Positions 36,121 through 47,770 of a stretch of DNA of 64,000 nucleotides are shown here, piece by piece; position 1 is the first letter of the stretch, and every line of letters begins with the position of its first letter. A program made the position numbers and the translations under genes. The notes under the pieces were generated by a model. It was not told the DNA's origin and searched no databases. It saw only the letters and a program-made list of their open reading frames with translations. Origin of the DNA: Anthostomella pinea (Eukaryota; Ascomycota; Sordariomycetes; Xylariales; Xylariaceae); assembly GCA_963556695.1 (NCBI GenBank), contig CAUWAG010000006.1, forward strand, positions 3,844,001 to 3,908,000, written 5' to 3'.

Positions 36121-37382
36121 TCATCAGGCTTATCCTTCAAACTTAGCTTAGACTGAAGGGACGCTTTGGGCCCTCCAGCTGCGAGCGAACCAGCCTCAAC
36201 ACAACCTTGGAAGGCCCCGGCGTCAATTTCCAGGGAGCCAATGAGACGGCTTGGGGTAGGCATCGAGCACCCCCGCATGTGCCCCTTTTCACATCAAGCG
36301 AGATATGCTCCTGCACGTCCCTGTTTTTGAAGACCTTGCTGGGCCAAGCCTCCGCCCCCTGGATCATCCACCCGACTCGGATCTGGAGCTCTGCAACCAA
36401 CAATGATACCCATGTCGCCAGCGGCCGGTAGCGAACAATGGTAAGATGCAGCTGCTTGCCAACATGTTTAAGCGGTGTAGGTTGCAGGTGGTTCCGGCTT
36501 ATTGATTTGGATTAGGACTTGGGGCGGGCCGATTCTTTTAGGCCAAGCTGTCGGTATGCGGTCGAGCTTCGACACAATAGGCGGGAATGAGACTCAGCCA
36601 TTTCCCGAAGGCTGAAGTCTGGAACCAACAGCACCTTGCCACTCGTAGCTCGCTTGCGGATGCGGACCGAGAAGCGGCCAGGCACGGGCAGCGGGGGTTG
36701 CAATGAGATGTTGGTGCAATGGTGCATACTGTAGCCTCGAGCCTTGTGTTGCCGCATGCTGGGGGTCATATTCGGATGCGCTTCCACCCGTGGCGACTGA
36801 GGCAGGTCCGCTTGCATATCCCGGCAGTGAACTTTTTACGGCGGGCTGCTACTAGGCGAAGTTCCCGGGGTCGCTACTCCTGGTGCCCTCGTACTCTGCG
36901 ATGAACAGAACGGGGTTGTGGTCGACGTTCAAAACCTGGTTTGATTGTTGTTAGATGTCGGTCTAGAGCTTTGAGGCTTTGAAGCAGTAGACGACATGGT
37001 GCTGAATAATGGAGGAGCTCTCCTTGCTACGACGGTGTCGAGCTTACGGCGTCTATTAACTCTATGTTCCAGTGGTACCATAATGTGGCTACCTAGATTT
37101 ACGTATTACTTGTCATCGGGATCTTTCAATAGAACTCCACTGGTTAACTCGTTATAAGGTAACCATCGGCTAGCTAGATCATAATCGGATGCGCCTGAAA
37201 ATGTTGCTGAGAAGCGTCACTTCAAAGGTCCCTCTTCTGATAGGTTAATCACTTAAACCTCGCCGTATCCGACAAAATGGCGGCCTTCGAGCTCACGAAT
37301 CCGGTTATGTTACATACACCATACGCAGATTGGCTATCTCGGTCAGTGATGGTCGCGCCTTCATAATGAGACAGAACAAGAC
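36121..37382. other. Intergenic, no supported gene
   Basis: Lies between the 3' ends of the RCC1 gene (+) and the LysM gene (-). Short frames only; nothing recognisable. Confidence 0.55.
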
Positions 37383-38335
37383 TTACCATCCTAATGTGTC
37401 CAGACAAGTGTGCTGGGTAGATCCACAGTATCCTGCCGCAGAGCAACAGTCCCCGAAGGTCGAGCCGTTACAGACAAGCCCACCAGAGTATCCACAGGTC
37501 CCGTCCAGGGATATAGATCCTGGCGTCTGCGTAGGCTTGGCCGTCGTTGTTGGTGTGGATGTCGTCGTCGTGGACGAGCCGCATGGCCCGCTCTGGCATC
37601 CAGTACCGCAATAATCGGTGCCGTTGCCACAATAACTGTCTTTGCTGCAGCACAAGCCGAACTTGGGTGGACATTCGTAGTGTAGATTCTGGGTGCCGCA
37701 AAGTCCGTCGGTACTGTAGGGGATCGGCGCACCGTCACAACTGCCTTCTTGACAGTTACCGGGACCACAGTAGTCTGTTCCATCGCCGCAACTGTACGAC
37801 GGAAACAAGTGATGATCGTTAGAACAGAATCCCAACGGAGTTCGGCACGCAGCCATCAAGACGTACTATCCGCCAACTCCGCAGCAATCACCCCACTGGC
37901 TCCCGATACATGTGCTGGTCCAGTTCTGCTGGGTACCGCACATTGCGTTCGTAGAGGTAGGCACAGCCTTCCCAGATACTAGATCCTGATGTTAGTCGAC
38001 CCATTGGCTTTGATAGCACTCGGAAACTGACCCATCGAAACGCAGTACGTCGTGCCAGGCTCGAAGTCGGCGCAGCTGGGACCGATACTGGGGTTGGCTA
38101 TTCGGAAATAGTCGAGCGTGATGTTAAACTCGGAGAGAAAGCCGGCACAGGTGGTCCAGATGTCCGTCGGCATGCTAAAGCGGCATGTTGCGTTGTTGTC
38201 TGCCTGCCGCCGGAGTAGCTCAGCGTGCTTCCGCAACAGTCCTTGCGATTCCACAATGCCGAACCCGTAGCTCTCGAGGATGGAGGCTGAGGCAACGCTC
38301 GCAAGAAGCAGGTGAGGGGAAAGAGAGGCCCGCAT
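37383..38335 (-). CDS. Secreted LysM and hevein-type chitin-binding protein
   Basis: Three exons (38335-38032, 37978-37867, 37791-37383) join in phase to 274 residues. The signal peptide covers about residues 1-20 (LLLASVASA), followed by a propeptide with an RR site. A LysM domain at about 49-100 has ATCRFSMPTDIWTTCAGF, LDYFRIANPSI and PGTTYCVSM. Hevein-type (ChtBD1) modules follow: QWGDCCGVGGYCGDGTDYC, then FGLCCSKDSYCGNGTDYC, and after a Thr-rich linker GDCCSAAGYCGS. All parts bind chitin. Such proteins sit next to subgroup C chitinases in many ascomycetes and are proposed to guide them or to shield hyphae. Here the neighbour is exactly such a chitinase, divergently placed. A further short 3' exon cannot be excluded because a GTAAGT overlaps the stop. 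Confidence 0.87.
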
Positions 38336-39096
38336 GGTGAGACAAGTGTGTCACGGCCAACGAGTACTGAAAGTAGGTTGGATAGAAGAGAGGGCGTGTT
38401 GGGAGCTCGTAGATGAGATGTGCAGGCGCTCGGTGACTGCCTTCTCTTGTTGATCTGACCCCTTTTCATCTGCCGTGGGAGCCGAAGCCTGCTTCCGATA
38501 GTACAGAGCGAATGGTGTAGCACGCAGGTAATATGGCTCAGGATATCTCTTACATGGGTAACCGTGATTTGATTTTAAGATTGCATATGTGCACTTCTGC
38601 GTGATCACGGGCTCACACATTGGATGTTGGTCGAATGCTGCATACATATGTGGTATTGGGGGTCGGGCCGGGGCCGGGTAGGGGACCGACCGGGCCATGA
38701 TTCTGGATTCCCCTCACCTGCGGACACGCTCAGCTGCCTCAAAACGTCCGTGTGTTCCGCGTGGGCAACCAACAAGGCGGCCTAGTAAGCATCCAGAACA
38801 CGCCTTAATCACCGGTGAGGCTCCTACGCGGCACAGTGCCCTTCCAACTGAAGCGATGTGCAAGCCTCGTCCACGAGATGGTTTCGGTGAGTGGGTCAGG
38901 GTATTGCAGTCTGGACATGCCTGTGTAGAGTAATGCGTTCTCGCTTGTCTTAATAAAGCTCATTCTCCTTTGGTATATCTCCATGGCATAGGACTGCTGT
39001 TCTAACCGCGTCTTCTCCTGTCGTTCAACTTCTCGTCTGGTCTTGATACGTCAGAAAGTCTCAGTGATGTGGTTTTACTACCACGGCGTACAGACC
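38336..39096. promoter_or_regulatory. Shared divergent promoter of LysM and chitinase genes
   Basis: 761 bases separate the two start codons. Head-to-head arrangement suggests co-regulation. I see no convincing single factor-binding site; the region includes a GGGTCGGGCCGGGGCCGGG GC-rich stretch near 38660-38680. Confidence 0.5.
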
Positions 39097-42000
39097 ATGT
39101 CTGCTTCGTTACTGCTCCTTTCCCTACTCCTGTTCAGCGACAGTGCTTTGTCCCAACCGCCCTCGACACAGCCACTTCTGGTCTACAACTGTGCGAAAAT
39201 GCCCTCAATATGCCGCAATGTCGACCAGAGAAACACGCTCCAGGTTGTACCGGGAGTTCCTGCTGCCGGTAGGCTTGGCCTATTGGACCCGGGTAAGAAC
39301 GGCGGTAACGACTACATCACTTTGACCTACGACACCAGCGCCGGAATGCTGCCTGCAAATCCAGCTGGAAAAAAACAAATCCTTGCCCGCAAATAGACCA
39401 GCCCAAAACTGTTGCTTCTGGCCAGTCTTGGACTTATCTCAGCTACGTTGGGGTGCGGTGGAACCCCAATAATCTGGTCCTCGGACAAGCTGGTTATAAC
39501 GTGATTGCGAACAAAGCGCAAACCGGACCCAGTGGCATGATTTGGACATGTGATGAGTGACCCCCTGCCATGTAAGTATCGATCCTCACCATGGTAATAG
39601 GCTCGCCTGCATTCATAATTGATCTCGCTTTTTACAGTACCATAGAAGGCGGCACAGGTGCTAAGACCTATTGCGCGCCGCAAAACGGTCGATGTGGCGG
39701 TAGACAGTTTGGGGGTACCTACTCCGAACAAGTCCGTGAACCCCATTCCCCCCCCTTTTCCCCGAATTGAAGTCCTGAACAGTCTATCAAACTTTAGGAT
39801 ATCCAAGGCAACGTCTACAGCATCCTGCGCAGATACATCACAAACACGAACCTTGGCACGCCACCTGCAGGGACATACCCTTTCTCCTTCCAGACGTTAT
39901 GGGATGATGACCCCAACGCTGTCAGCGCTGCTGTCGTGTGGACGCAAGGTCAAGTGGACTCCATCTATCGACGGTCACTCGAGCAAGGCTCCAGATTCAT
40001 GAGCGTAGTCTACGACAATGGCTCCATCGCGACCTTTGAACGTGCTTTGACGGAAGAAGAGGTTAGAGATGCTCATTAGTCTGCTTTCGTTGGTCCGTGC
40101 TAATAGACCTCTCAACCAGATCGACTCGCATATCGAAGACTACAATCGCTTGCAGCGTCGTGATATAACTGCGACGAACAAACCTGCCCCTGTCCATCAG
40201 AGGTTTGAAGCTCTCGCTAAAGCACCTCCGCTGCCGATCATCGAGATTGTGCGCAACTATGTGGATCGCTTGGCAGACCTACCCGTCACGTCCTACATCA
40301 ACATGGTCGTCGGCATCTTCAATACCACGCTATTTGACACTCTTACCACAGCGGCTCCTCCATCGACTACAGCAAACCCTGGCTCTGCAACTGCCAGCAA
40401 CGGGAATGCATCACTAAGCACTCCAGATGCCTCAAAAACACCTCGTCACAATATCTTCCGCCGCCAAGAAGATGTTGGCGAGTGTGGTCCCAGCAGTCCT
40501 TGCTCTGACGGATCCTGCTGCAACACGGAAGGCCACTGCGGCTACAGAGCGGAGAATTGTGGCAAGGGTAATTGCACGAGCAACTGTAAGTCTAGTCTCG
40601 AGACCTTCGAAGTAGAGAAGAGAGGGACGAGACTGATTCGAGAACACAGGTGATGCCACAGCTGCTTGTGGGAGAGACAGTCTTGACGGTAAAGTGTCAT
40701 GCCCTCTTAACGTGTGCTGCAGTTACTATGGATTTTGCGGAGTAAGTTTGAGCTTCCACCCAGAGTCCTTCCCCAAACATTTGGTACTCATGAGAAAGCT
40801 GCTCTTCTACAACACTCAAACCGCTGTTCTGACCTGTCGACACAGGTTGGGACCGACTTCTGCGACTCCCCACACCCTGACCAACCGTGTCAGGAAGGGT
40901 TTGGCTCTTGTTCTGATGTAGCGGCACCTTCATGCAGCGGCAACTCAGCATCAGGGAGATCTATTGGATACTACCAGGTATCCAACAACTATGCACGCGA
41001 ATGTCAGCGTATCAGCCCCTCGCAGATCGCTATTACTGGCCTGCCCCATTTGAATCTGGCATTCGTTAGCATCGATCCCTCGACATTCGAAGTAGCGCCC
41101 GTAGATTCTCGTGATGTACCCTACTACACCGAGTTTACGGCACTTCAGTCATCCAGCCTGCAGACATGGCTTTCCATTGGCGGATGGGACTTCAATGACC
41201 CTGGCACGACTCAAAGTACCTTCAGTACACTTGCCAGTACGGCCAGCAATCGTGCTGCTTTCATCTCCTCACTGGAAAGCTTCATGGCCAACTACAAGTT
41301 CCAAGGCGTTGACATTGACTGGGAGTATCCGGGTGCGCCTGATCGAAGTGGCGATCCGAGCGATACCGAGAATCTGGTCAGTCTTGTGAAAGAGATGCGT
41401 GCGGCCTTCGGGTCCACGTACGGGATCAGCGCCACCATTCCAGCAAGTTATTGGTATCTCAAGTGGTTTGATCCTGTGGCCATGGAGCCATACGTGGATT
41501 TCCTAGGGATTCTCTCCTACGATCTTCATGGGCCCTGGGACAAGACAATCAAGGATGTAGGACCGGTCATCATCGGCCAAACCAACATCCCCGAGCTCGC
41601 CAACTGGACGTTGCCCTTGTGGTACGACCAAGTTGATCCCTCCAAGGTCAACATGGGCCTCGCCTATTATGGAAGGGGATATACCGTCGAAGACATCAAC
41701 TGTGTGGATGTAGGCTGCCAGTGGAGTGGCCCTGGCCGTCCCGGTCCTTGCACGGCGTTCAGCGGGGTCATGTCTCTTACAGAGATCGAGAAGTTAATTC
41801 CTCAGCTTGGAGTTGAGCCCACACTGGACTCGGAAGCCATATGAAGTATCTCGTCTGGGGCGACCAATGGGTTGGATATGATGACTTCGAGACCATCGCC
41901 ATGAAGAAGGCTTGGGCCAGCAGCAAGTGCTTCGGAGGTACTATGATCTGGAGTGTTGACTTGTACTCTGGATCGGGCTCAGGAGACACCCCTGACGGTA

Positions 42001-43355
42001 ACAGTTCTTGCAGTTCCGACCCGGGCGGCAGCGGAGGCCAGAGCGGCTCCTCCGAGAGTGGCTGCGGCGGGCTTGTCTACATAGACCCGTCTATCTGGCA
42101 TGACGATAACCCGGTCATCCAATGCGAGCCTCCATGCACCTTCATTCTGCCCCCCTTGACGCTTTCAACCACAACGACTATCACGTTCCCGCCATACGTC
42201 ACGTCTCTCGACGTAGCTTGGTCAATCTCGACGGGATGGACGCGCAAGGTCGAGACAACGACACTCACAATCCCACCGATTACAACTACCTTGATACCAG
42301 CTTGGTCGTACACCGTCACGTCTCCCGTCACAGGAACTCCGGACCCCTCGGAGATCTCCACCTTCTATCCGACAAGCAGTATACTGCCCCCGCAGTTCAT
42401 AATCACTGACGATCCCGATCCCGAGAGCAAGCCTGGCGTCACTCATCCACCCGTCACCAGGACCATCACCCCACCTCCCTACCCATACTCCTTCACCAAG
42501 CCCGACCCCTCGGACCCCACGCCGCATTTCCCAGTCGTCACTTACAAGCCCGGACCATCGGGCCCGCTCTGCAAGTCTGGCTGCGGCAGCCCTTGTATCA
42601 TCTTCTGCGATTATCCATGTCTGCTCGACTGCCCAGACCCCGGCAACTATTTCCCTGACCCTGTAGACCCGGACCCTCCCCCCAAGCCTACTCCCGAGGA
42701 CGAGAGCGACCCCATTCCTAGCGGGACCGTGGACCCGGACCCGCAGCCCGAGGACCCGGAGGATGACGATCCAGAGGACCCCGAGGAAGAAGACGAGGAC
42801 GACTTGTGCGCTTACGAGTTCAACCTACCAGCGCCCGTGTACGTCGACCCAAACGCGGGCGCCGGGCCCTCGGAAACGATCTCGCCCCCGGCGCCGACGC
42901 CAACGCCCCACCCGGCGCCCGACCCGACACCACCCAGCCCGGACCCGGCGACGGAAAGCCTGCACTGCTACAACGGCGGGTCGGAGACGGACCGCGGCGA
43001 CATGATCAACGCGGTCGGGGACTTCTGCGACTACTACTACGGCAAGGTGCTGGACGCCAGCATTTACAATGCAGAGCTCACGCTGAACTATTACTACCAG
43101 TGGAGCGCCCCGACGGGCGGGGCCGGCGCCACATGCTTCTTCACGGGCGTGTGCGACGTGACGATCACGCTGAGCGTCACGGTGACCAACGGGTGCCGCT
43201 TCACGATCGACGGCGGGAGCGCGAGCGATGAGTGCGGGCGCATCTTTCGCCAGGCGATCGATAAATGCGATACTAGCAGCACGCAGTATAAGCAGGGGGG
43301 CACCGTCACGAGCAACTGTGCGGTTTGGAGGATCGATCCCAATATCGATGACTGA
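39097..43355 (+). pseudogene. Nuclease-hevein-GH18 chitinase fusion (subgroup C type), broken
   Basis: Six exons (39097-39571, 39638-39731, 39798-40061, 40120-40585, 40650-40741, 40846-43355) fit by phase. Order: signal peptide (LLLLSLLLFSDSALS); a region resembling NucA/NucB-type DNase (TCDE, TIEGGTG, YCAPQNGRC, SILRRYI); two hevein modules (CCNTEGHCGY, CCSYYGFCG); a GH18 domain from SIGYYQ with the catalytic GVDIDWEYPG; a Pro/Asp/Glu-rich linker (about 42380-42950); and a Cys-containing C-terminal domain. GH18 cleaves chitin by substrate-assisted catalysis. The layout recalls killer-toxin-like chitinases, in which the chitinase is thought to breach the wall of a rival fungus. Three breaks are visible: a one-base shift in an A7 run at 39369-39375, TGA at 39558-39560, and a one-base shift at 39-41 of 41839-41841 just before MKYLVWGD. 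As read it is non-functional, unless these are sequencing errors. Confidence 0.78.
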
Positions 43356-43876
43356 TCCCAATCAAAAGGGTGCTCGAGGGCTCGCTGGATAGCTTAAAAT
43401 GTACTTGGAGATGATCTGAGTTAATAGTTACCTTAGTCTTATTCGTGTGTAGGATGGACTAAAATGACTATTCCAATGATGTGGTATCTTTAACGTTTGC
43501 ATATCAGATGTGCACCACCGGCTACGTGTATCTAATCTCCCTGCATGAAAATAAATAATTCATATTACGAAGAAAACAGTGCGGGATCATGGCCCCAATG
43601 AGTTGCCTAAGGTACTTACCTACCTAAACATCCTTGTGAGAGGGCGTGACGGTAGGTAGGTACCAGGTACTGTGGCGACGCTGATACCTCCCGAGGTGGC
43701 GCACTGCTATTAGGGGTATTAGGGGGGTATTTTACCTTCTTACTCACAGCGTCCTGACCCCGCCTTCCTCCTACATCTACCTAGGTACTTACCAACATGT
43801 ACCTACCTACTTTCTTCTACACGAAACACAAAACCCAATCAATCTCCCTTCACGAACAACACACACGCCCGCCACC
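43356..43876. promoter_or_regulatory. Promoter region with ACCTACCT/AGGTAGGT repeats
   Basis: Upstream of the F-box-like gene, CTACCTA/TAGGTAGG units recur at about 43608-43626, 43652-43664, 43777-43812, in both orientations, together with a duplicated ATTAGGGG at 43711-43730. Such units are frequent in Sordariomycete promoters; function is not established here. A pyrimidine/A-rich leader with CACACACG precedes the ATG at 43877. Confidence 0.5.
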
Positions 43877-45229
43877 ATGCCATCGTCACAGCCACCCATT
43901 GACAAGCTTGGTCCCGACCTACTACTTATGATATTCGATGTAATCGCCCAGGACGATTATGCATCGCTCACCTCTGCCGTCCGATGTTCCAGGGCATGGC
44001 AGCCGCTTGCCCAGTCCGCCATGTACGGCGACGTATTTCTGAACCAGCCACGGCTCGCCAAGTTCGTCGACCGGTGCGCCGACACGCAAATCCGGTCTCT
44101 CACCGTAACGATGAGGGCCATTGGGGTCCCAGGCGCTCCAAGCGAGGCCAACAAAATCGCTGACGCCAGGCTCGCGAGCTTGGGACGGCTCTGCGCGCGC
44201 ATCAGACAGATGAGGCCTACGACGGTGTCCATCTCCGTCGACCTGCCGTTTCCGCGTACGGCTGCACGCGAGGTTGCCCACATCGTCGAAAGCCTGTCCC
44301 CGTCCTGCACGAGCTTGGAAATCAAGCTGAGCTACGGCAGCTTGCTCTTCCCGCCCGCAGACTTCTCGAGTAGCCCGCACCATCGGCCTCACCTGTGCGA
44401 GTCAATTCGTACCGTGCTCCCTCAGCTGCGACACCTCCGCTTGTGCCTGCCGGTACTTTGTCCAGCTCTTTTCTCAACCATCTCGCCCGCTGGCCAAGGT
44501 CAGAATCAGCATCGTCAAGCTGTCTCTGCCCCCTTGCTTCAAAGCTGCGTTATCAATCTCGCCCAGCGCACACCCAGCTATCCCCAGGGTGCCTGGACGA
44601 CACCTTGCAGCGACAACCCGGACCAGGTTCCCCACGGTGGGCAGGAACAGCAACTGCCCTCTGCTCTACCTCCAATGGTCGAGGCCCTGGAGCACTTTGC
44701 CAGCCTGAATTCTGGCAACCTGGAGACGTTTTCCGTAATGGATGTGCAGCCGCGGGATCCGACTGTGCCAAACTCCTACGCAGGCTGGACGCGCCGCGAC
44801 TTCCTCTCCAGATCCAGCTTTCCCATCCCCGTGTTTACCGTCGGCGGCCTCATCTCGGTCATGTTCTACGTAGCTAGGACGCCTTCGCCGAAGAAAGAGG
44901 GGGAAACGGAGGACTGGGCGACGCCGTCATCAGGTCAGCTGGAGATGATAGCCGAGGGGGGAACGTGGCTAGAGACCAAGTCTGGTACGCACTTGCCGGT
45001 GCAGAAGATGCTGAAGCAGCATAGGGTCGTAGACGCGGCATTGACTCGTGCTCAGTATATGCAGAGGCCCGACAGCGTACGCTGCCAGTTGTGGTATACC
45101 GAGGATGATACGGGGGAGCGTGTGCTTCCCACGCGACCTGGGGAGCTGATGCGACGGTGGGAATTGCAAGAGATGTGTCCGCCAGGTTGGATTAGGGCCG
45201 GTCGCCATGGGCCGATGGTGAGGGCTTAG
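43877..45229 (+). CDS. F-box-like domain protein, single exon
   Basis: An uninterrupted frame of 450 residues. The N-terminus LGPDLLLMIFDVIAQDDYASLTSAVRCSRAW at about 11-42 has the spacing of a fungal F-box-like motif (LPxELLxxI...L..ls.vcr.w). The middle has leucine-rich-like segments (LRHLRLCLPVL, TSLEIKLSYG), and the C-terminal part is charged. F-box proteins recruit substrates to SCF ubiquitin ligases through Skp1. Target is unknown. The context CGCCACCATGCCA suits the start codon. Fungi carry many such fast-evolving genes, so an exact orthologue is not claimed. Confidence 0.75.
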   Translation: MPSSQPPIDKLGPDLLLMIFDVIAQDDYASLTSAVRCSRAWQPLAQSAMYGDVFLNQPRLAKFVDRCADTQIRSLTVTMRAIGVPGAPSEANKIADARLASLGRLCARIRQMRPTTVSISVDLPFPRTAAREVAHIVESLSPSCTSLEIKLSYGSLLFPPADFSSSPHHRPHLCESIRTVLPQLRHLRLCLPVLCPALFSTISPAGQGQNQHRQAVSAPLLQSCVINLAQRTPSYPQGAWTTPCSDNPDQVPHGGQEQQLPSALPPMVEALEHFASLNSGNLETFSVMDVQPRDPTVPNSYAGWTRRDFLSRSSFPIPVFTVGGLISVMFYVARTPSPKKEGETEDWATPSSGQLEMIAEGGTWLETKSGTHLPVQKMLKQHRVVDAALTRAQYMQRPDSVRCQLWYTEDDTGERVLPTRPGELMRRWELQEMCPPGWIRAGRHGPMVRA

Positions 45230-47544
45230 GATCAAGTGGACTGGCGTGCTTGAGCTCGCGCTTCGACGTGAAGCACTCGCCACTTCCTGGCAAATGCTCG
45301 TTCCGTCACGTCTACCGCGTTGTCCCGGAGTGTTCTAAGCGGTGTCATCTTGTCAGGTGTCTGTGCCTGATCTGGTGGTCGTACGATCTCACAGAATGGA
45401 CATATGAGTTGCCCTAGATAAGAACAACTGTAAGACTATCTTCAACCCCCCCTAGCACACACACACACAAACACACACATACCACGCCCCCATTACACTT
45501 TCCAACTCTGTCATGGTTCCGTGACCTGTCTTTCAAATATGTGAACAGTCCTTAAGATCCCTTCGGCGCGTCCCAGAGGGGTTGATGATCAGATACTGTC
45601 ATCGTATTACCTGAGGCGTGGTGATCATCGTCAACGGATATGTGAATGCCCCAAGGTTCAGTGGGCGGACACTTGGGGGCATGCCAGAGCTGCTGCATAG
45701 ACGGAACAGTGAGAGTAATTAAGGGGCTTCACTGGATAGTTCTTTCGACGAACAAGATTTCTTTACTACCTAGTCAATACTGTCGGGCGTAGGGCCAAGC
45801 AACACTCACTTGTTTGTACTCGTCATGCTTGACCTGTTGGGAAACACCGTTCGACCTTGGCGAAGCTCGGCTTGTTAGTCCGCACCCTGCCCGATTGCAT
45901 GGCATCCACATCCATCCTGCAGTGTGAGCTCGCCATCTTTCCACCTATGGGAGAGTATAGTCTATAGAATACTTCAGGCCATCCTCGTTTTGGAACTCCT
46001 CGAGACGAAGACTGTGCGTGTTGATCAGACGCATCTTGGGTGATGTAAGGTAGGTTTTGCGCAAGCCGGACGTCGCAACCTCGTGAGCTGCTCTCTCGAG
46101 TGATAAGTAGCTGGCGATGAGAATCTCCGCAGCCTGGTCACATGCGACATGAGTGATGCGAGGCTGGAAGGTGGAATAAATGAATCCCAGTACTAGAGGA
46201 TCCCCGAAAAGGGGGAGACCCTAGTAACTCCAGGCTGCCTGGTGTCAACTGCCAGCTGACAGCACTGTGCCAAGTCGATATTACAGACTGTGCTGACCAG
46301 AAATCATAGGAAGAAGTCAAATCAAATGCGGAAAAGCCACACCTATTCGCTAAGAACATTGAAGGATACTTCCCTACGCTGAAGCTCATTGAAGTATTTA
46401 GGAGGAGGTTGGCGCTCGTGTTGCCACAATATGCCCAAAGCGCGCGCCACCGACGACCCCGTGTGCGACTCACAAGAAGTCAGGAGTCCAGACTCCAGAT
46501 CCCAGACTCGAGACTCCTGGATCCCTGCTCGGCCTGTTCCCCAAACGGTTCTGCTACCCGTTGCCAGACAATCTATCCGCAACGCCGACATCCCACCGGC
46601 GAAGCTTAACTCAAGTTTCTTTCAACTTCAAGTCCTCAACTTCCCAGCGGCTGCTCCAGTGCCTCATAGACCCGACATCACGACATGAAGCTATCGAACA
46701 CCAAACCGCAAACCTCATAAAGATCTCTCGTCGCGAGCGCAGCGAGACATCTGATTTATGTTATCACCGTAGACCTGCTGCAGAATCCGAGGCCCGGCAC
46801 GCCTGGACCCGACCACAGGCCAACCCTGAAACCCGATCATCTCCAGCCCCTGCGACGCGCCCCGTCGCAGAACAACCCTTCGCTTGCTTTCCGATGATTG
46901 ACATACAACGCATGGGCTCAGCCTCAACCCCCTCAACCCCATGCGACGCGATCTGAGGTCAACGTCGTACCACCACCGTGCCGCCCTGAACATTTCGTGT
47001 ATTGGAAATTGGAATTCCTGACGAGATCGTGGGGTCGGCCGCCAGTTCCCCCTCTCCCCTCCCCCGTTTTGGTAGGTATCCAGGTAGGCCTATCAAACCT
47101 CGTTCTCATTCGTTTCTTCATATCCTTTCCCCTCTCTCTCGCTGCCCACCCTCACTATTCACGTCCATACCGTTGCTTGATGCGAAGTTGAAGATCAGTG
47201 ATCTGCGTTTTGTGCGTCTTCTATTCTTTCTCTGCCCGGATCCTTTTGCTCGATAATATCTTTTTCGGCCGTCACCGTCGTCGCCGCTACTGCTATTTCG
47301 CTTCACGTAATCCCACTCGCATTACTATCTACTATCTTTCGCTATCTCAGCTGGTCTGGAATCCACCTCATAGTCGCTGTTAATCTCAGCATCACGATAT
47401 CACGACGATACCCCCCATGACGAGTTGACTCCATCCGTTGAGCGGACCACCACCACCACCACCACGACACTATCGTTCATTCAATATACCCGATACCCCG
47501 GAGTAGACCTCTCCAACCCTCATTGCAATCATTCATCACCCATC
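45230..47544. other. Intergenic with CA repeat; long leader of the next gene
   Basis: A (CA)n run lies at about 45455-45480. No gene is recognisable in 45.5-46.9 kb. From about 47040 the sequence is strongly C/T-rich with CCACCACCACCACCACGAC at about 47450, as in long 5' leaders of highly expressed fungal genes, leading to the ATG at 47545. Confidence 0.5.
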
Positions 47545-47770
47545 ATGAAGACAACCGCCTTCGCCGCCACCCTACTGGCCCTATGCGCCTCCCTCGCCAG
47601 CGCCGGCGTGGTCATCACGCCCATCCACGCTGACCAGGTCGTGGCCAAGTCGGGCGGAGACTGCTTCTTTGGCGTATCGACGCCGAGCGGATGCGGGTGA
47701 GTAGAATGACCTAGCACCTTTTTTCATCGTTGAGGTTCTAATGACATGTTGCAGGCCTCTACGCGGCTGA
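47545..47770 (+). CDS. 55-residue secreted peptide precursor
   Basis: Two exons (47545-47696 and 47755-47770) join in phase to 55 residues; exon 2 encodes only the last five. A strong signal peptide, MKTTAFAATLLALCASLASA, leaves a 35-residue mature peptide with one Cys pair in GDCFFGVSTPSGCG and a basic end (PLRG). The intron has GTGAGT and a TTGCAG acceptor, which supports a real gene. The context CATCATCATGAAG and the long pyrimidine-rich leader suggest strong expression. Function is unknown; it could be a small effector or signalling peptide. Simple ORF calling would run from 47425 and miss both the true start and the last exon. Confidence 0.72.

Noticed and set aside
39732..39797. Apparent frameshift in the chitinase fusion near 39730
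   Set aside because: An intron with donor GTCCGT at 39732 and acceptor TTTAG at 39797 keeps phase and protein continuity, so no break is needed there.
40062..40119. Apparent stop and frameshift in the chitinase fusion near 40077
   Set aside because: A 58 nt intron (GTTAGA ... TGCTAATAGAC ... CCAG) keeps phase and has a classical branch site, so this is a normal splice junction.
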